Positions 26,641-34,147 of a stretch of 64,000 bases of DNA are shown in pieces. Made by a program: the position numbers and the translations under genes. Within the stretch, counting starts at the first letter, position 1. Each line of letters starts with the position of its first letter. The DNA comes from RZYY01 sp036794825 (lineage in GTDB: Bacteria > Bacteroidota > Bacteroidia > Bacteroidales > 4484-276), in NCBI GenBank assembly GCA_036794825.1, contig DAIRGA010000019.1, forward strand, positions 1 to 64,000, in the 5' to 3' direction. A model generated the notes under the pieces. The model made no database searches and had not been told where the DNA came from. It saw only the letters and a program-made list of their open reading frames with translations.

Positions 26641-27867
26641 TTAAATCAATTTTTTGGCTGCTTCTGTTTTGGCTGAGTTATCAAAGCTATCAAGGTAGGT
26701 TTGTGTTACGCTTTCGCTACTGTGTCCCATCATTTCCGAAATAATTGCGGTTCCGATATTCTCTTTTTTGAGAATGGTTGCGAAACTATGTCGGGCAACG
26801 TAGGTTGTAATATGTTTTTCAATATCCAAACTTTTTGCAATTTCTTGTATTTCGGAATTAACCTTTTTGAGTGCTGTTTGTATTCGGGTTCTGATCTGTT
26901 GGGGCGTTTTGTGGATTTCTGGATTTAGGATTGGAAAAATGTAATTGTTGCCAAAGTTGCTGTTCTGGTAGTGCTTCAAGATTTCAATACTATAATCATT
27001 CAAAGGTACTTTGAATAATTTCCGGGTCTTGGATCTGTAATATTTCAGGATTAGTTGTTCCCCTTCGTTAATAATGTTTGCCGGTTCAAGTTTGGCCATG
27101 TCTCCAAAGTTTAACCCATAGCAGAAATAGGAAAAAAGCCAGTAGTTTCTGCTGTCAAAACCTTGTTGTCCAGGCTCAATTTTATAATTGTAAATTTTCA
27201 ATAGGTCAGCTTTTGGAATTGCGCGCTTTTCAGTCTCCAGATTAAACTGGCTCCAGTCAAATTTTTCAAAAGGATAATTTAATAGCCCTTCTTCTAGCTT
27301 TGCCTTGTTAAACAAAGCTCTAAGGGTTCTCAATCTGTAGTGGATTGTAGTATCCCTTTTTCCCTCTGATAAACACTGCTCAACAAATAAATTCAGGTGT
27401 TTTAAAGTAACATTCTTCATTTCAATGTCTTTTCCACCAAAAAAAGATTCAAATTGTCTTTTTGTGTCATGATAAACATCTTTGTTCCCAACTTTGCCTG
27501 CTGCTTCAAGTCTTCTTATGATTTGATCAAAATACTCAAACAGCATTAGGCTTTGGTTACTTGATTTAAATCTTTCGGCAAATTCCTCCTCAGTGAAGCC
27601 CTGGTCATTATTTTTTTTATTCAACTCCATACAAATAACCCTTGCTTTCGAAAGTGTCTCGTCAAGTCTTTTATTTGCCTGGTAGTAGTTTGGGTATGTT
27701 TGTTTGAAGCATGAACTTTTCTTGTTCCATTGATTTTTAAAACACCGAAAGTTATCAGGTAGAGTGAAGTATTTTGGTTTCCTGTTAATAGTAAGTCGAA
27801 GTAAAACTGGGCTGGTTTTATCCTTCAATTTTTTACTTGTGAAATGTACAATTTTGAGATTGACCAT
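26641..27867 (-). CDS. int: tyrosine recombinase (integrase) of the element
   Basis: 408 residues from the ATG of MVNLKIVHFTSKK; a longer TTG-initiated reading would run through the promoter. Order: N-terminal arm-binding part, SAM-like core-binding domain (about 100-200), catalytic domain. The C-terminal box ARHSFATIL with GHSSESVTQTYLDSF supplies Arg, His and the Tyr nucleophile. Box I reads CYGLNFGDMAKL, with Asn where Arg is usual, and the His of HxxR is Tyr; related Bacteroidota integrases such as IntDOT also deviate here. It lies about 160 bases from the tRNA fragment, so integration into tRNA-Gly(CCC) is the clear reading. Confidence 0.88.
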   Translation of the reverse strand: MVNLKIVHFTSKKLKDKTSPVLLRLTINRKPKYFTLPDNFRCFKNQWNKKSSCFKQTYPNYYQANKRLDETLSKARVICMELNKKNNDQGFTEEEFAERFKSSNQSLMLFEYFDQIIRRLEAAGKVGNKDVYHDTKRQFESFFGGKDIEMKNVTLKHLNLFVEQCLSEGKRDTTIHYRLRTLRALFNKAKLEEGLLNYPFEKFDWSQFNLETEKRAIPKADLLKIYNYKIEPGQQGFDSRNYWLFSYFCYGLNFGDMAKLEPANIINEGEQLILKYYRSKTRKLFKVPLNDYSIEILKHYQNSNFGNNYIFPILNPEIHKTPQQIRTRIQTALKKVNSEIQEIAKSLDIEKHITTYVARHSFATILKKENIGTAIISEMMGHSSESVTQTYLDSFDNSAKTEAAKKLI

Positions 27868-27885
27868 AAGGAAAAAATAATTTTG

Positions 27886-27911
27886 GTTTAAACATAGTTT
27901 AAACAAAAGTA
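27886..27911 (-). promoter_or_regulatory. integrase promoter with paired GTTTAAAC sites
   Basis: On the minus strand a -7 box TACTTTTG (27911-27904) is followed by two copies of the palindrome GTTTAAAC (27897-27904 and 27886-27893), 11 bases apart, one helical turn. They lie 19 to 37 bases upstream of the integrase ATG, the place for an operator. No good -33 TTTG at the usual spacing. Confidence 0.5.
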
Positions 27912-28030
27912 CTAAAAATCGGAAAACAAAAGAAAATACAGAAAATAAAGTATAAATATAACAATATGATAATTAGATATTTAAAATTAATATGAAAGAA
28001 TGAGAAAAATAAAAGAAAGAAGAATTTTAA

Positions 28031-28074
28031 GCTTCCCAAGCTGAGGGTCGTGGGTTCGAGCCCCATTTACCGCT
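28031..28074 (+). other. 3' half of tRNA-Gly(CCC): element attachment site
   Basis: Anticodon CCC at 28035-28037 in a TTCCCAA loop, half of the anticodon stem, 5-base variable loop, a full T arm (GTGGG, TTCGAGC, CCCAT with one G-T pair) and the acceptor 3' strand TTACCGC with discriminator T at 28074. The D arm and 5' acceptor strand are missing: upstream is AT-rich element DNA. This is the duplicated attachment site; the functional tRNA should be at the other end of the element. Confidence 0.8.
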
Positions 28075-28080
28075 CACCGG

Positions 28081-28110
28081 AAAACCTGCGTTTGAACGCG
28101 GGTTTTTTTT
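28081..28110 (+). terminator. Rho-independent terminator of the tRNA-Gly gene
   Basis: AAAACCTGCG, loop TTTGAA, CGCGGGTTTT, followed by a T run: a 10-pair stem with one G-T pair. It belonged to the tRNA gene now interrupted by the element. Confidence 0.8.
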
Positions 28111-28169
28111 ATTATGTCTGGCTGGGGGTTAATAATTTTCCAAAAATCCTGCAAATAAAAGCATCAAAC

Positions 28170-28586
28170 TCATGGCTTCTCATAATCAGCCTGGCAACTG
28201 GATTCATCACCGGCAATCTCAAGATTGTAATTCCATTGAATGGTACCGCTTGTTTGAAGCGTACCGGAACCGGAAACCTTCCAGTTATCACCTATTAACT
28301 GCTCAGGAATCTGAACTACGCTACCACTAACAAATCCATAAGCAGGTGGATAATCTAATCCTGCCAGTGCAAAGTTGTAAAGCAAAACTTTGGTATCGCT
28401 GTCTGTGGCAGCCTGAATCTCAACTTCGTAATCGAACCGGGTGCAGGATTCGCTGGCAATCCAGTTGCCGAGAAATGCCTGGCGCGGATCATCTGTTTCA
28501 ACCAGGTCATCAATGCAGGCTGAAAGGCCAAAAATGGCAAAGGCGAGAAAAAAAGGCAAAAATCTCAATTTCATTGTTTTATTCAT
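28170..28586 (-). CDS. small lipoprotein, unknown function
   Basis: 138 residues with a signal peptide and lipobox (FAIFGLSAC, Cys about 24), then a mature domain rich in beta-strand-like segments (FLGNWIASESCTRFDYEVEIQ, TIQWNYNLEIAG) that resembles the lipocalin-like small secreted domains of Bacteroidota. Three Cys remain after the signal. Two ATGs four codons apart are possible starts. It is the first chromosomal gene beyond the attachment site. Confidence 0.65.
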   Translation of the reverse strand: MNKTMKLRFLPFFLAFAIFGLSACIDDLVETDDPRQAFLGNWIASESCTRFDYEVEIQAATDSDTKVLLYNFALAGLDYPPAYGFVSGSVVQIPEQLIGDNWKVSGSGTLQTSGTIQWNYNLEIAGDESSCQADYEKP

Positions 28587-28599
28587 TTTGATCAGGGTT

Positions 28600-28607
28600 C
28601 AAAATTA
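28600..28607 (-). promoter_or_regulatory. -7 box for the lipoprotein gene
   Basis: TAATTTTG on the minus strand, 14 bases before the ATG, matches TAnnTTTG. A -33 match was not evident. Confidence 0.4.
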
Positions 28608-28745
28608 TCAAAATTGCATTAACTGCCTGTGTCTGATAATCTGCTACAGGAATGAAATCATTGCTTTTGATGCCCAACTAAAGCATTAAAAGGGAAAATT
28701 CTTTTGGATTGAAAAGTTGAAGCCCCCGAAAACCCTCAAATTCTC

Positions 28746-28753
28746 TACTTTTG
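28746..28753 (+). promoter_or_regulatory. -7 box for the helD-like gene
   Basis: TACTTTTG matches TAnnTTTG and lies 30 bases before the ATG at 28783. It falls inside a possible upstream extension of the frame (from 28717), which argues that the extension is not translated. No -33 TTTG at 19-21 bases. Confidence 0.4.
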
Positions 28754-28782
28754 GCGCTTTAATCAGCAATAGCATTAACAGA

Positions 28783-30861
28783 ATGGGTGCCCACGTTTTT
28801 AATCCCACCGAACAGGACGAAAGAGACTACCTGGAAATCGTTAAACAAAAACTGAACGATGAAATTGGCGACACCGATCGCAGGGTGGGTGAGCATGCCC
28901 GCGACATCAGCGAGTTCAAGGATTACCTCTGGGAGCACCGCGATGGAATGGACAGAATGGAAAAACTGGCTGTGCGAAAAACCATCACCCAAAACGTGCT
29001 GATTGGCGAAAAGGTGGCCGACAAGAAAAAGCGGCTTTCCAGGCTTCTGAAAGCGCCATGGTTTGGCCGGATTGATTTCAGGCCGGATGGCGATGAAAGT
29101 TCCATCCCGGTTTACATCGGTATTCACTCCTTCTACGACAGCCAGCAAAACCTGAACCTGATCCACGACTGGCGCGCACCCGTTTCATCCATGTTTTACG
29201 ACTTCGAAACCGGAAGTGCGCAGTTTGTATCGCCAGGCGGCATTATAACAGGAGAAATAAAACTGAAAAGACAATACCGAATCAGGGAAGGGAACATGGA
29301 ATTCATGATCGAAATTGCCCTCAACATCCAGGACGATGTGCTGCAGCGCGAACTGGCGCAAACATCGGACAACCGAATGAAAACCATTGTGGCCACTATC
29401 CAGCGCGAACAAAACCAGATAATCCGCAACGAAAAGGCTTCTGTGCTTATCATCCAGGGCGTCGCCGGGTCAGGAAAAACCTCCATAGCACTCCATCGCA
29501 TCGCTTTTCTGCTTTACCGTAACCCGGGATCCATCACTTCGAAAAATGTTCTGATTATTTCGCCGAATAAAGTTTTTGCCGATTATATCTCCAACGTCCT
29601 GCCGGAATTGGGTGAGGAAAAGATCAGGGAGAAAGGCATGGAAGAGTTGGCCGACGAAGTCCTTGAACGCAAGGTGAAGTTTCAGCGCTTTTTCGGGCAA
29701 CTTGCACAACTGATCGAAAAGCCAGACGAGGGTTTTATAAATCGCATACGTTTCAAGGCATCAGCTGAAATTGTGCTGAAACTGAATGAGTATGTGCTTT
29801 ATCTGGAAAACTACGGCTTCAAAGCAAAAGATATTGTAGTAAAAAAATACCCTGTGCCGGCCTGGTTTTTCGAGGAGCGGTTCAAGGGTTATCACCGGTT
29901 GCCATTGATGAAGAGAGTGGCTGCTATTGTAAAAGATACGGTGGAAAACATCAACATCTTCTACAATTATGAAGTGACCACAGAGGAACGCAACGAACTG
30001 AAAAAGAGTGTTGATGCGATGTTTGTAAATACCAACCTGCGAAGGCTTTACCAGGAGTTTTATGATTGGCTTGGCCAGCCTGAATTGCTCAAAATGCATA
30101 AAGGATCAACCTATGAATACGCTGATCTTTTCCCTCTAATCTACCTGAAAATTCTCCTCGAAGGAATCAAACCGTTCCCAGGTGTAAAACACCTGCTGGT
30201 TGACGAAATGCAGGATTATACCCCGGTTCAGTACAGCGTTCTTGCCAGGCTTTTTACATGTAACAAGACCTTGCTCGGCGACAGCTACCAGTCAGTAAAT
30301 CCTTACAGTGGAACCAATGCAGAAATTATAAGCAAAATATTCGCCGGATCGGAAGTGGTTGAGCTCTTTACAAGCTACCGCTCCACCTTCGAAATCACTG
30401 AATTTGCCCGGAAAATAAAGCAAAACGACCAGCTTATTGCTATTCGGCGACATGGCGAAAAACCTTTGGTGAGGATTTTTTCCAGCCAAAAGGAAGAGGT
30501 AAAGTTTATCATCGGACTGGCAGGTAATTTTCTCAAAAGTGGTTACAACACTCTGGGCATCATTTGTAAGTTTCAAAAACAAGCTGATTTGCTTTATGAA
30601 ATTCTAAGTTTGGCCGGCCTGAAAACGAGCCTGCTGACAGAGGAGAGTGTGTTGTTTTTCAACGGTATTCATATTACGACACCCTGGCTTGCCAAAGGGC
30701 TGGAGTTTGACCAGGTAGTTGTACCATTCTGCACACCGGAAAACTTTTACAGCCCGACCGATAAACAATTGCTCTACGTGGCCTGCACCCGCGCAATGCA
30801 CAAGTTATGCGTTACTGCATCGGGGAAAATCTCCGGCTTTTTGGCTGATGAGATTCAGTAA
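28783..30861 (+). CDS. helD: HelD-like UvrD-family helicase (RNA polymerase recycling)
   Basis: 692 residues from the ATG of MGAHVFNPTEQDERDYLEI. The N-terminal coiled-coil arm (about 10-90) comes before a HelD-type insertion and motif I GVAGSGKTSIALHRIAFLLY (about 225). Later motifs: LLVDEMQDYTPVQ, GDSYQSVNPYSG, TSYRSTFEI, LAKGLEFDQVVVPF, LLYVACTRAMHKL. HelD proteins pry stalled RNA polymerase off DNA using ATP. An in-frame upstream extension of 22 codons exists but overlaps a good -7 box, so the shorter start is chosen. It stands alone between a minus-strand lipoprotein and the metal-resistance genes. Confidence 0.85.
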   Translation: MGAHVFNPTEQDERDYLEIVKQKLNDEIGDTDRRVGEHARDISEFKDYLWEHRDGMDRMEKLAVRKTITQNVLIGEKVADKKKRLSRLLKAPWFGRIDFRPDGDESSIPVYIGIHSFYDSQQNLNLIHDWRAPVSSMFYDFETGSAQFVSPGGIITGEIKLKRQYRIREGNMEFMIEIALNIQDDVLQRELAQTSDNRMKTIVATIQREQNQIIRNEKASVLIIQGVAGSGKTSIALHRIAFLLYRNPGSITSKNVLIISPNKVFADYISNVLPELGEEKIREKGMEELADEVLERKVKFQRFFGQLAQLIEKPDEGFINRIRFKASAEIVLKLNEYVLYLENYGFKAKDIVVKKYPVPAWFFEERFKGYHRLPLMKRVAAIVKDTVENINIFYNYEVTTEERNELKKSVDAMFVNTNLRRLYQEFYDWLGQPELLKMHKGSTYEYADLFPLIYLKILLEGIKPFPGVKHLLVDEMQDYTPVQYSVLARLFTCNKTLLGDSYQSVNPYSGTNAEIISKIFAGSEVVELFTSYRSTFEITEFARKIKQNDQLIAIRRHGEKPLVRIFSSQKEEVKFIIGLAGNFLKSGYNTLGIICKFQKQADLLYEILSLAGLKTSLLTEESVLFFNGIHITTPWLAKGLEFDQVVVPFCTPENFYSPTDKQLLYVACTRAMHKLCVTASGKISGFLADEIQ

Positions 30862-30917
30862 TGAAAATCAGAATGTTTGATCAATGTCCCGGATAAGTTT
30901 TCACATCAGGAAAAAAC

Positions 30918-32234
30918 TTAAATCGCACCAAATAATAACCCCGATAATGTTGCCATAAAGATGACCAGCAGAACATAAACCGTGGTTTTTTGAGTACCAA
31001 TTACTGACCGGATAACCAGAATATTAGGCAGTGACAGCGATGGACCGGCAAGCAGCAATGCCAGCGCAGGACCTTTTCCCATTCCGGAAGCCATCAGTCC
31101 TTGTAAGATGGGCACTTCGGTGAGTGTGGCAAAATACATGAAAGCGCCCACCACCGATGCGAAGAAGTTGGAAAACAAAGAATTTCCACCAACCAAAGCT
31201 ACAATCCATTCTGACGGAATAATACCAGGAATTTGGGTTTCATCGTGGGTTGAACCCAGTAAAAACCCTGCGACGATCACCCCCAATGCAAGCAGCGGCA
31301 TAATTTGTTTGGCAAATTCCCATGTCGAAATAGTCCATTCCCGGTTGTCGTCGTCCTGCTTGTCGAATAAAGTGATCGCGCTCAATCCGGCAATGGCCAC
31401 TACCATCGGAATCAATGGACTTGGTGCAAGCAAACCTGAAATCGCTGTTGCCATTGCAGCCAGCGTAACCCAGAGCCATTTTATTTTTAAAACGAAAATC
31501 AAAGTGTAAATCAAAATGAGACCAAATACTGAAGTTATCAGCCATTTATTAGACCAAATCCAAAACCAGGTTCCATCGGTAACTCCTTCGCCGGGCCTGC
31601 CCCAATTAGCAAAAACAAGGATGAGCACAAGGGTAAAAAAGTGCAGCGAGGTTTGCCATAAAGGCCTTTTTTCAGGAATGTCGGGAAAATTGACCTGTTC
31701 GGCGGCTTTGGCTTTTTCTTCTTTGCGATACATCAATGCCATAACCGAGCCGATTATCACCGAAAAAGACACAGCTCCAATCACTCTTGCCACGCCCATT
31801 TCAAAACCCAAAATGCGTGCGGTAAGAATAATGGCCAAAATGTTTATAGCCGGACCCGAATAAAGGAAGGCGATGGCCGGACCCAATCCCGCACCTCGTT
31901 TATAAATACTCGAAAACAGCGGCAAAATCGTGCAACTACAAACAGCCAGTATGGTTCCTGAAACCGAAGCTATGGAATAGGCTACCCATTTCTTTGCTTT
32001 AGCCCCGAAATATTTTAAAACCGCAGCCTGGCTAACGAACACCGATATTACGCCGGCAATAAAAAATGCAGGCAACAAGCACAAAATCACGTGTTCCTGC
32101 GCATACCAGCGGGTCAGGTCGAGTGTGGCATCCACAGCCTGCCGGAATTCAAAACTTTCTAACGGCATGTAGAATGCGATCAGAAAGAAAAAAATGATCC
32201 ATGCCAGTAATTTTAGCTCTTTTTTTAATTCCAT
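30918..32234 (-). CDS. permease of the DUF318/ArsP-like family
   Basis: 438 residues with about ten membrane segments. The signature CSCTILPLFSSIYKRGAGLGP near 100 and a second mirror-like GPSLSLPNILVI near the end mark the ArsP/YraQ-type permease fold used to export arsenicals or metals. It is the last gene of the arsR-led cluster (gap of 21 bases after the ArsG-like gene). Substrate is not shown; trivalent organoarsenicals or Cu/Zn are candidates. Confidence 0.8.
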   Translation of the reverse strand: MELKKELKLLAWIIFFFLIAFYMPLESFEFRQAVDATLDLTRWYAQEHVILCLLPAFFIAGVISVFVSQAAVLKYFGAKAKKWVAYSIASVSGTILAVCSCTILPLFSSIYKRGAGLGPAIAFLYSGPAINILAIILTARILGFEMGVARVIGAVSFSVIIGSVMALMYRKEEKAKAAEQVNFPDIPEKRPLWQTSLHFFTLVLILVFANWGRPGEGVTDGTWFWIWSNKWLITSVFGLILIYTLIFVLKIKWLWVTLAAMATAISGLLAPSPLIPMVVAIAGLSAITLFDKQDDDNREWTISTWEFAKQIMPLLALGVIVAGFLLGSTHDETQIPGIIPSEWIVALVGGNSLFSNFFASVVGAFMYFATLTEVPILQGLMASGMGKGPALALLLAGPSLSLPNILVIRSVIGTQKTTVYVLLVIFMATLSGLLFGAI

Positions 32235-32255
32235 GATTGATAAATTTTTGATCGT

Positions 32256-32966
32256 TTAGCCACCAAAATAGGTCAGATAGCTCAGCCATACTCCAGCGAG
32301 GATAAAAACAACAGCGATCACCTTCCTGAACCATTTCTCGAAAATTTTAACCTTATTATACATCAAACCAACCTTGCTGATCGAAAAAGCCAGAAACCAT
32401 GCAAAAATGATAACCGGAATCCCGGTGGCAATAGCAAAAACAACAGGAAGGTACAGCCCTCCCGGACTGCTAATAGTAAGTGGAATGAGAGCGCCAAAGT
32501 AAAGCACGCCGCTGTATGGACAAAAGGCGAGGGCAAACACAATTCCCAGCACCAACACTCCCCAAAAGCCCGACCGGCTCTTTTCTTCCATCTTTTCGCT
32601 CCATTTACCCATTCCAGGAAAATTGATTTTTATGATATCGAGCATGAAAATGCCAATCAACACGAGCAATGGACCGACAATCTTTTCGCCCCAGACAACA
32701 ATGCCTGTTTGAAGGAAATCCAGCTGCTCTGCAAAAAAATAAAAAAGCAGACCAATGAGTGTATAGGAAATTGCCCTTCCAAGCGTATAGATAATGCCAT
32801 TGACGAATACCCTTTTCCGATTTTCAATATCTTTTGAAATGTATCCGATAGCCGTTATGTTGGTAGCCATAGGGCAAGGACTGATAGCCGTCATCAGACC
32901 GAGTGCCAAAGCCGAGATTATCGGCAACTGGGCGTTGTCGTAAAGGTTATAGAGAAACTCCTGCAT
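32256..32966 (-). CDS. arsG: ArsG-like / DsbD-type membrane permease
   Basis: 236 residues, six membrane segments. Contains SPCPMATNITAIGYISKD in the first helix and FCPYSGVLYF in the second half, the paired Cys-Pro motifs of CcdA/DsbD proteins. The next genes, an ArsF-like and a thioredoxin-like protein, fit the ArsE-ArsF-ArsG trio annotated as aromatic arsenical resistance in Bacteroides. The gap of 14 bases to the arsF-like gene suggests one transcript. Function as an efflux pump is from family annotation. Confidence 0.8.
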   Translation of the reverse strand: MQEFLYNLYDNAQLPIISALALGLMTAISPCPMATNITAIGYISKDIENRKRVFVNGIIYTLGRAISYTLIGLLFYFFAEQLDFLQTGIVVWGEKIVGPLLVLIGIFMLDIIKINFPGMGKWSEKMEEKSRSGFWGVLVLGIVFALAFCPYSGVLYFGALIPLTISSPGGLYLPVVFAIATGIPVIIFAWFLAFSISKVGLMYNKVKIFEKWFRKVIAVVFILAGVWLSYLTYFGG

Positions 32967-32980
32967 GGATTTGAATTGCT

Positions 32981-33394
32981 TTATAACACGCTTTCAATGC
33001 CCGCTTTAACCTGTCTCCTAAGCCTTTCGGGATCGCTTGCATTCATAAAAGCCTTGTTGGTAATATCAACTTGTTTATCGCCATGCTTCACCAGCAACGT
33101 TTGTCCCGAAACGCCTAAACCTTCAGCAATCTTTTCATTGTCGCCTTCTTCAAGGTTTAACACTTTGTAAACGATAGTTCCATCTTTAACCTTTTCAGGG
33201 AAATACTCATTGATTGCCTTTCCGGTCTCAGCTTCCACAGTTTTGCAGGTCATGCACCGGCGGGTTACATGAAAATAATAGACTTCAATAATGTCTTTTT
33301 CCTCCGACTTGCTTTCACTAACCTGTGCTTTAATGTTTTGATCCGGCAGCAGCATTATTAGCAGCATCACCGGGATGAATAAAAAATTCTTCAT
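32981..33394 (-). CDS. arsF: ArsF-like periplasmic thiol protein
   Basis: 137 residues. Signal peptide (FLFIPVMLLIMLLP), then a thioredoxin-like domain with RRCMTCKTVEAETG (CxxC) and a conserved EYFPEKVKDG. It matches the family annotated as nitrophenyl compound nitroreductase subunit ArsF. It is exported and likely hands electrons to or from the ArsG-like membrane protein. Overlap or short gaps with its neighbours (14 and 9 bases) support an operon. Confidence 0.75.
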   Translation of the reverse strand: MKNFLFIPVMLLIMLLPDQNIKAQVSESKSEEKDIIEVYYFHVTRRCMTCKTVEAETGKAINEYFPEKVKDGTIVYKVLNLEEGDNEKIAEGLGVSGQTLLVKHGDKQVDITNKAFMNASDPERLRRQVKAGIESVL

Positions 33395-33403
33395 TGCTTA
33401 AAA

Positions 33404-33640
33404 TTATTGGGTTAATATTTTGGTGATTTCATCGGTTGATGGCACACGACCTTTCACAACAACCTTACCGTCAACGACGAGGGCGGGTGTAGTGGCAACG
33501 CCATAGGCCATGATATCCATAATGTCTTCAACTTTCGAAACGGTGGCATCCAGCCCAATTTTTTCCACCACATCGCGTGTTGCTTTTTCGAGATTTTTGC
33601 ATTTGGCACATCCGGTTCCAAGAATTTTGATGTCTTTCAT
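33404..33640 (-). CDS. small thioredoxin/glutaredoxin-like protein (ArsE-type)
   Basis: 78 residues. CAKC (11-14) in GTGCAKCKNL, cis-Pro in ATTPALVVDGKVVVKG. This is the MTH895/TM0996 redox-protein family often found beside ArsR and DsbD-like permeases. First gene after the ArsR operator and so the likely lead gene of the induced transcript. Confidence 0.85.
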   Translation of the reverse strand: MKDIKILGTGCAKCKNLEKATRDVVEKIGLDATVSKVEDIMDIMAYGVATTPALVVDGKVVVKGRVPSTDEITKILTQ

Positions 33641-33658
33641 AGTGATTCAAATAATTTC

Positions 33659-33684
33659 TGTTCGTAAAATTACGAACAAAAGTA
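33659..33684 (-). promoter_or_regulatory. ArsR operator and promoter of the resistance operon
   Basis: A perfect 9-bp inverted repeat TGTTCGTAA-AA-TTACGAACA occupies 33659-33678. On the minus strand the -7 box TACTTTTG (33684-33677) runs into its edge, so bound repressor would block the polymerase. It lies 19 bases before the thioredoxin gene ATG. Confidence 0.75.
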
Positions 33685-33725
33685 AAAATTTTTGGAAACA
33701 AGGGTACTGAAAAAAAATTTCTTGA

Positions 33726-34040
33726 TCAATCTGCCGAATTCTTAAAAAGCCCTTGAAAATAAAACCGGGCTTTATTCCAGTTTTCCTTGTTCAGGCAATA
33801 TTTGATTTTGGGAGGGGTAATTTCGCCCTGGATCAATCCGGCTTTTTTAAGCTCCTTCAGATGCTGCGATAAGGTGGATTTGGCAATGGGGAGTTCTTCC
33901 GATAAGTCGCCACTGTAGCAGCAGGATTGTTTTGAGAGAAGCTCGATAACATAGATTCTTACCGGATGGCTCATGGCTTTGGCAAATTTTGCCAGCTCCA
34001 TTTGAGCAGGGGTTATTTTGTTATCGCTTTGCTCAGACAT
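33726..34040 (-). CDS. arsR: ArsR-family metalloregulator
   Basis: 104 residues from the ATG of MSEQSDNK (an upstream TTG would add 13 residues). Winged-helix core: AMSHPVRIYVIELLSK, then LPIAKSTLSQHLKELKKAGLIQGE, then a beta wing. The CC pair in SKQSCCYSGDL is a plausible As(III)/soft-metal site at the start of the DNA-binding unit. It is on the same strand as the resistance genes it precedes, with the operator between them, so it acts on the downstream promoter and perhaps its own. Confidence 0.85.
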   Translation of the reverse strand: MSEQSDNKITPAQMELAKFAKAMSHPVRIYVIELLSKQSCCYSGDLSEELPIAKSTLSQHLKELKKAGLIQGEITPPKIKYCLNKENWNKARFYFQGLFKNSAD

Positions 34041-34069
34041 GCTTTCGGATGGATTTGATGATTCAGGAA

Positions 34070-34099
34070 TTCCGCACAAAACTATTGAATTATGCGGAA
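34070..34099 (-). promoter_or_regulatory. arsR promoter with inverted repeat
   Basis: On the minus strand TAGTTTTG (34084-34077) matches the -7 consensus and is embraced by TTCCGCA (34099-34093) and TGCGGAA (34076-34070), a 7-bp inverted repeat. It differs from the main operator, so a separate regulator or a hairpin are both possible. Confidence 0.4.
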
Positions 34100-34147
34100 A
34101 ACGATCAACGAGATTATCAGAATAAAAAGACCGTCCTGCTTTCAGAT

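Larger units (their letters stand above)
1..28074 (-). mobile_element. integrative element (right end) with defence cargo
   Basis: The right boundary is well supported: a tRNA-Gly 3' half at 28031-28074 abuts a tyrosine recombinase gene read away from it, followed by a replication module and defence genes, all on the minus strand. Integrases of this family commonly insert at the anticodon/T arm of tRNA genes; the intact tRNA is then rebuilt at the far end. No second copy of the tRNA segment was found between 1 and 28000, so the left end probably lies outside the window. The left extent is an inference; the cargo could consist of more than one insertion, as the DUF2779 remnant near 20.6 kb suggests. 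No relaxase or conjugation gene is visible, so transfer would need a helper or unseen genes. Confidence 0.55.

Noticed and set aside
28717..28782. Longer start for the HelD-like protein
   Set aside because: It overlaps a TACTTTTG -7 box, and homologous proteins as I recall them start near the FNPTEQDERDYL segment.
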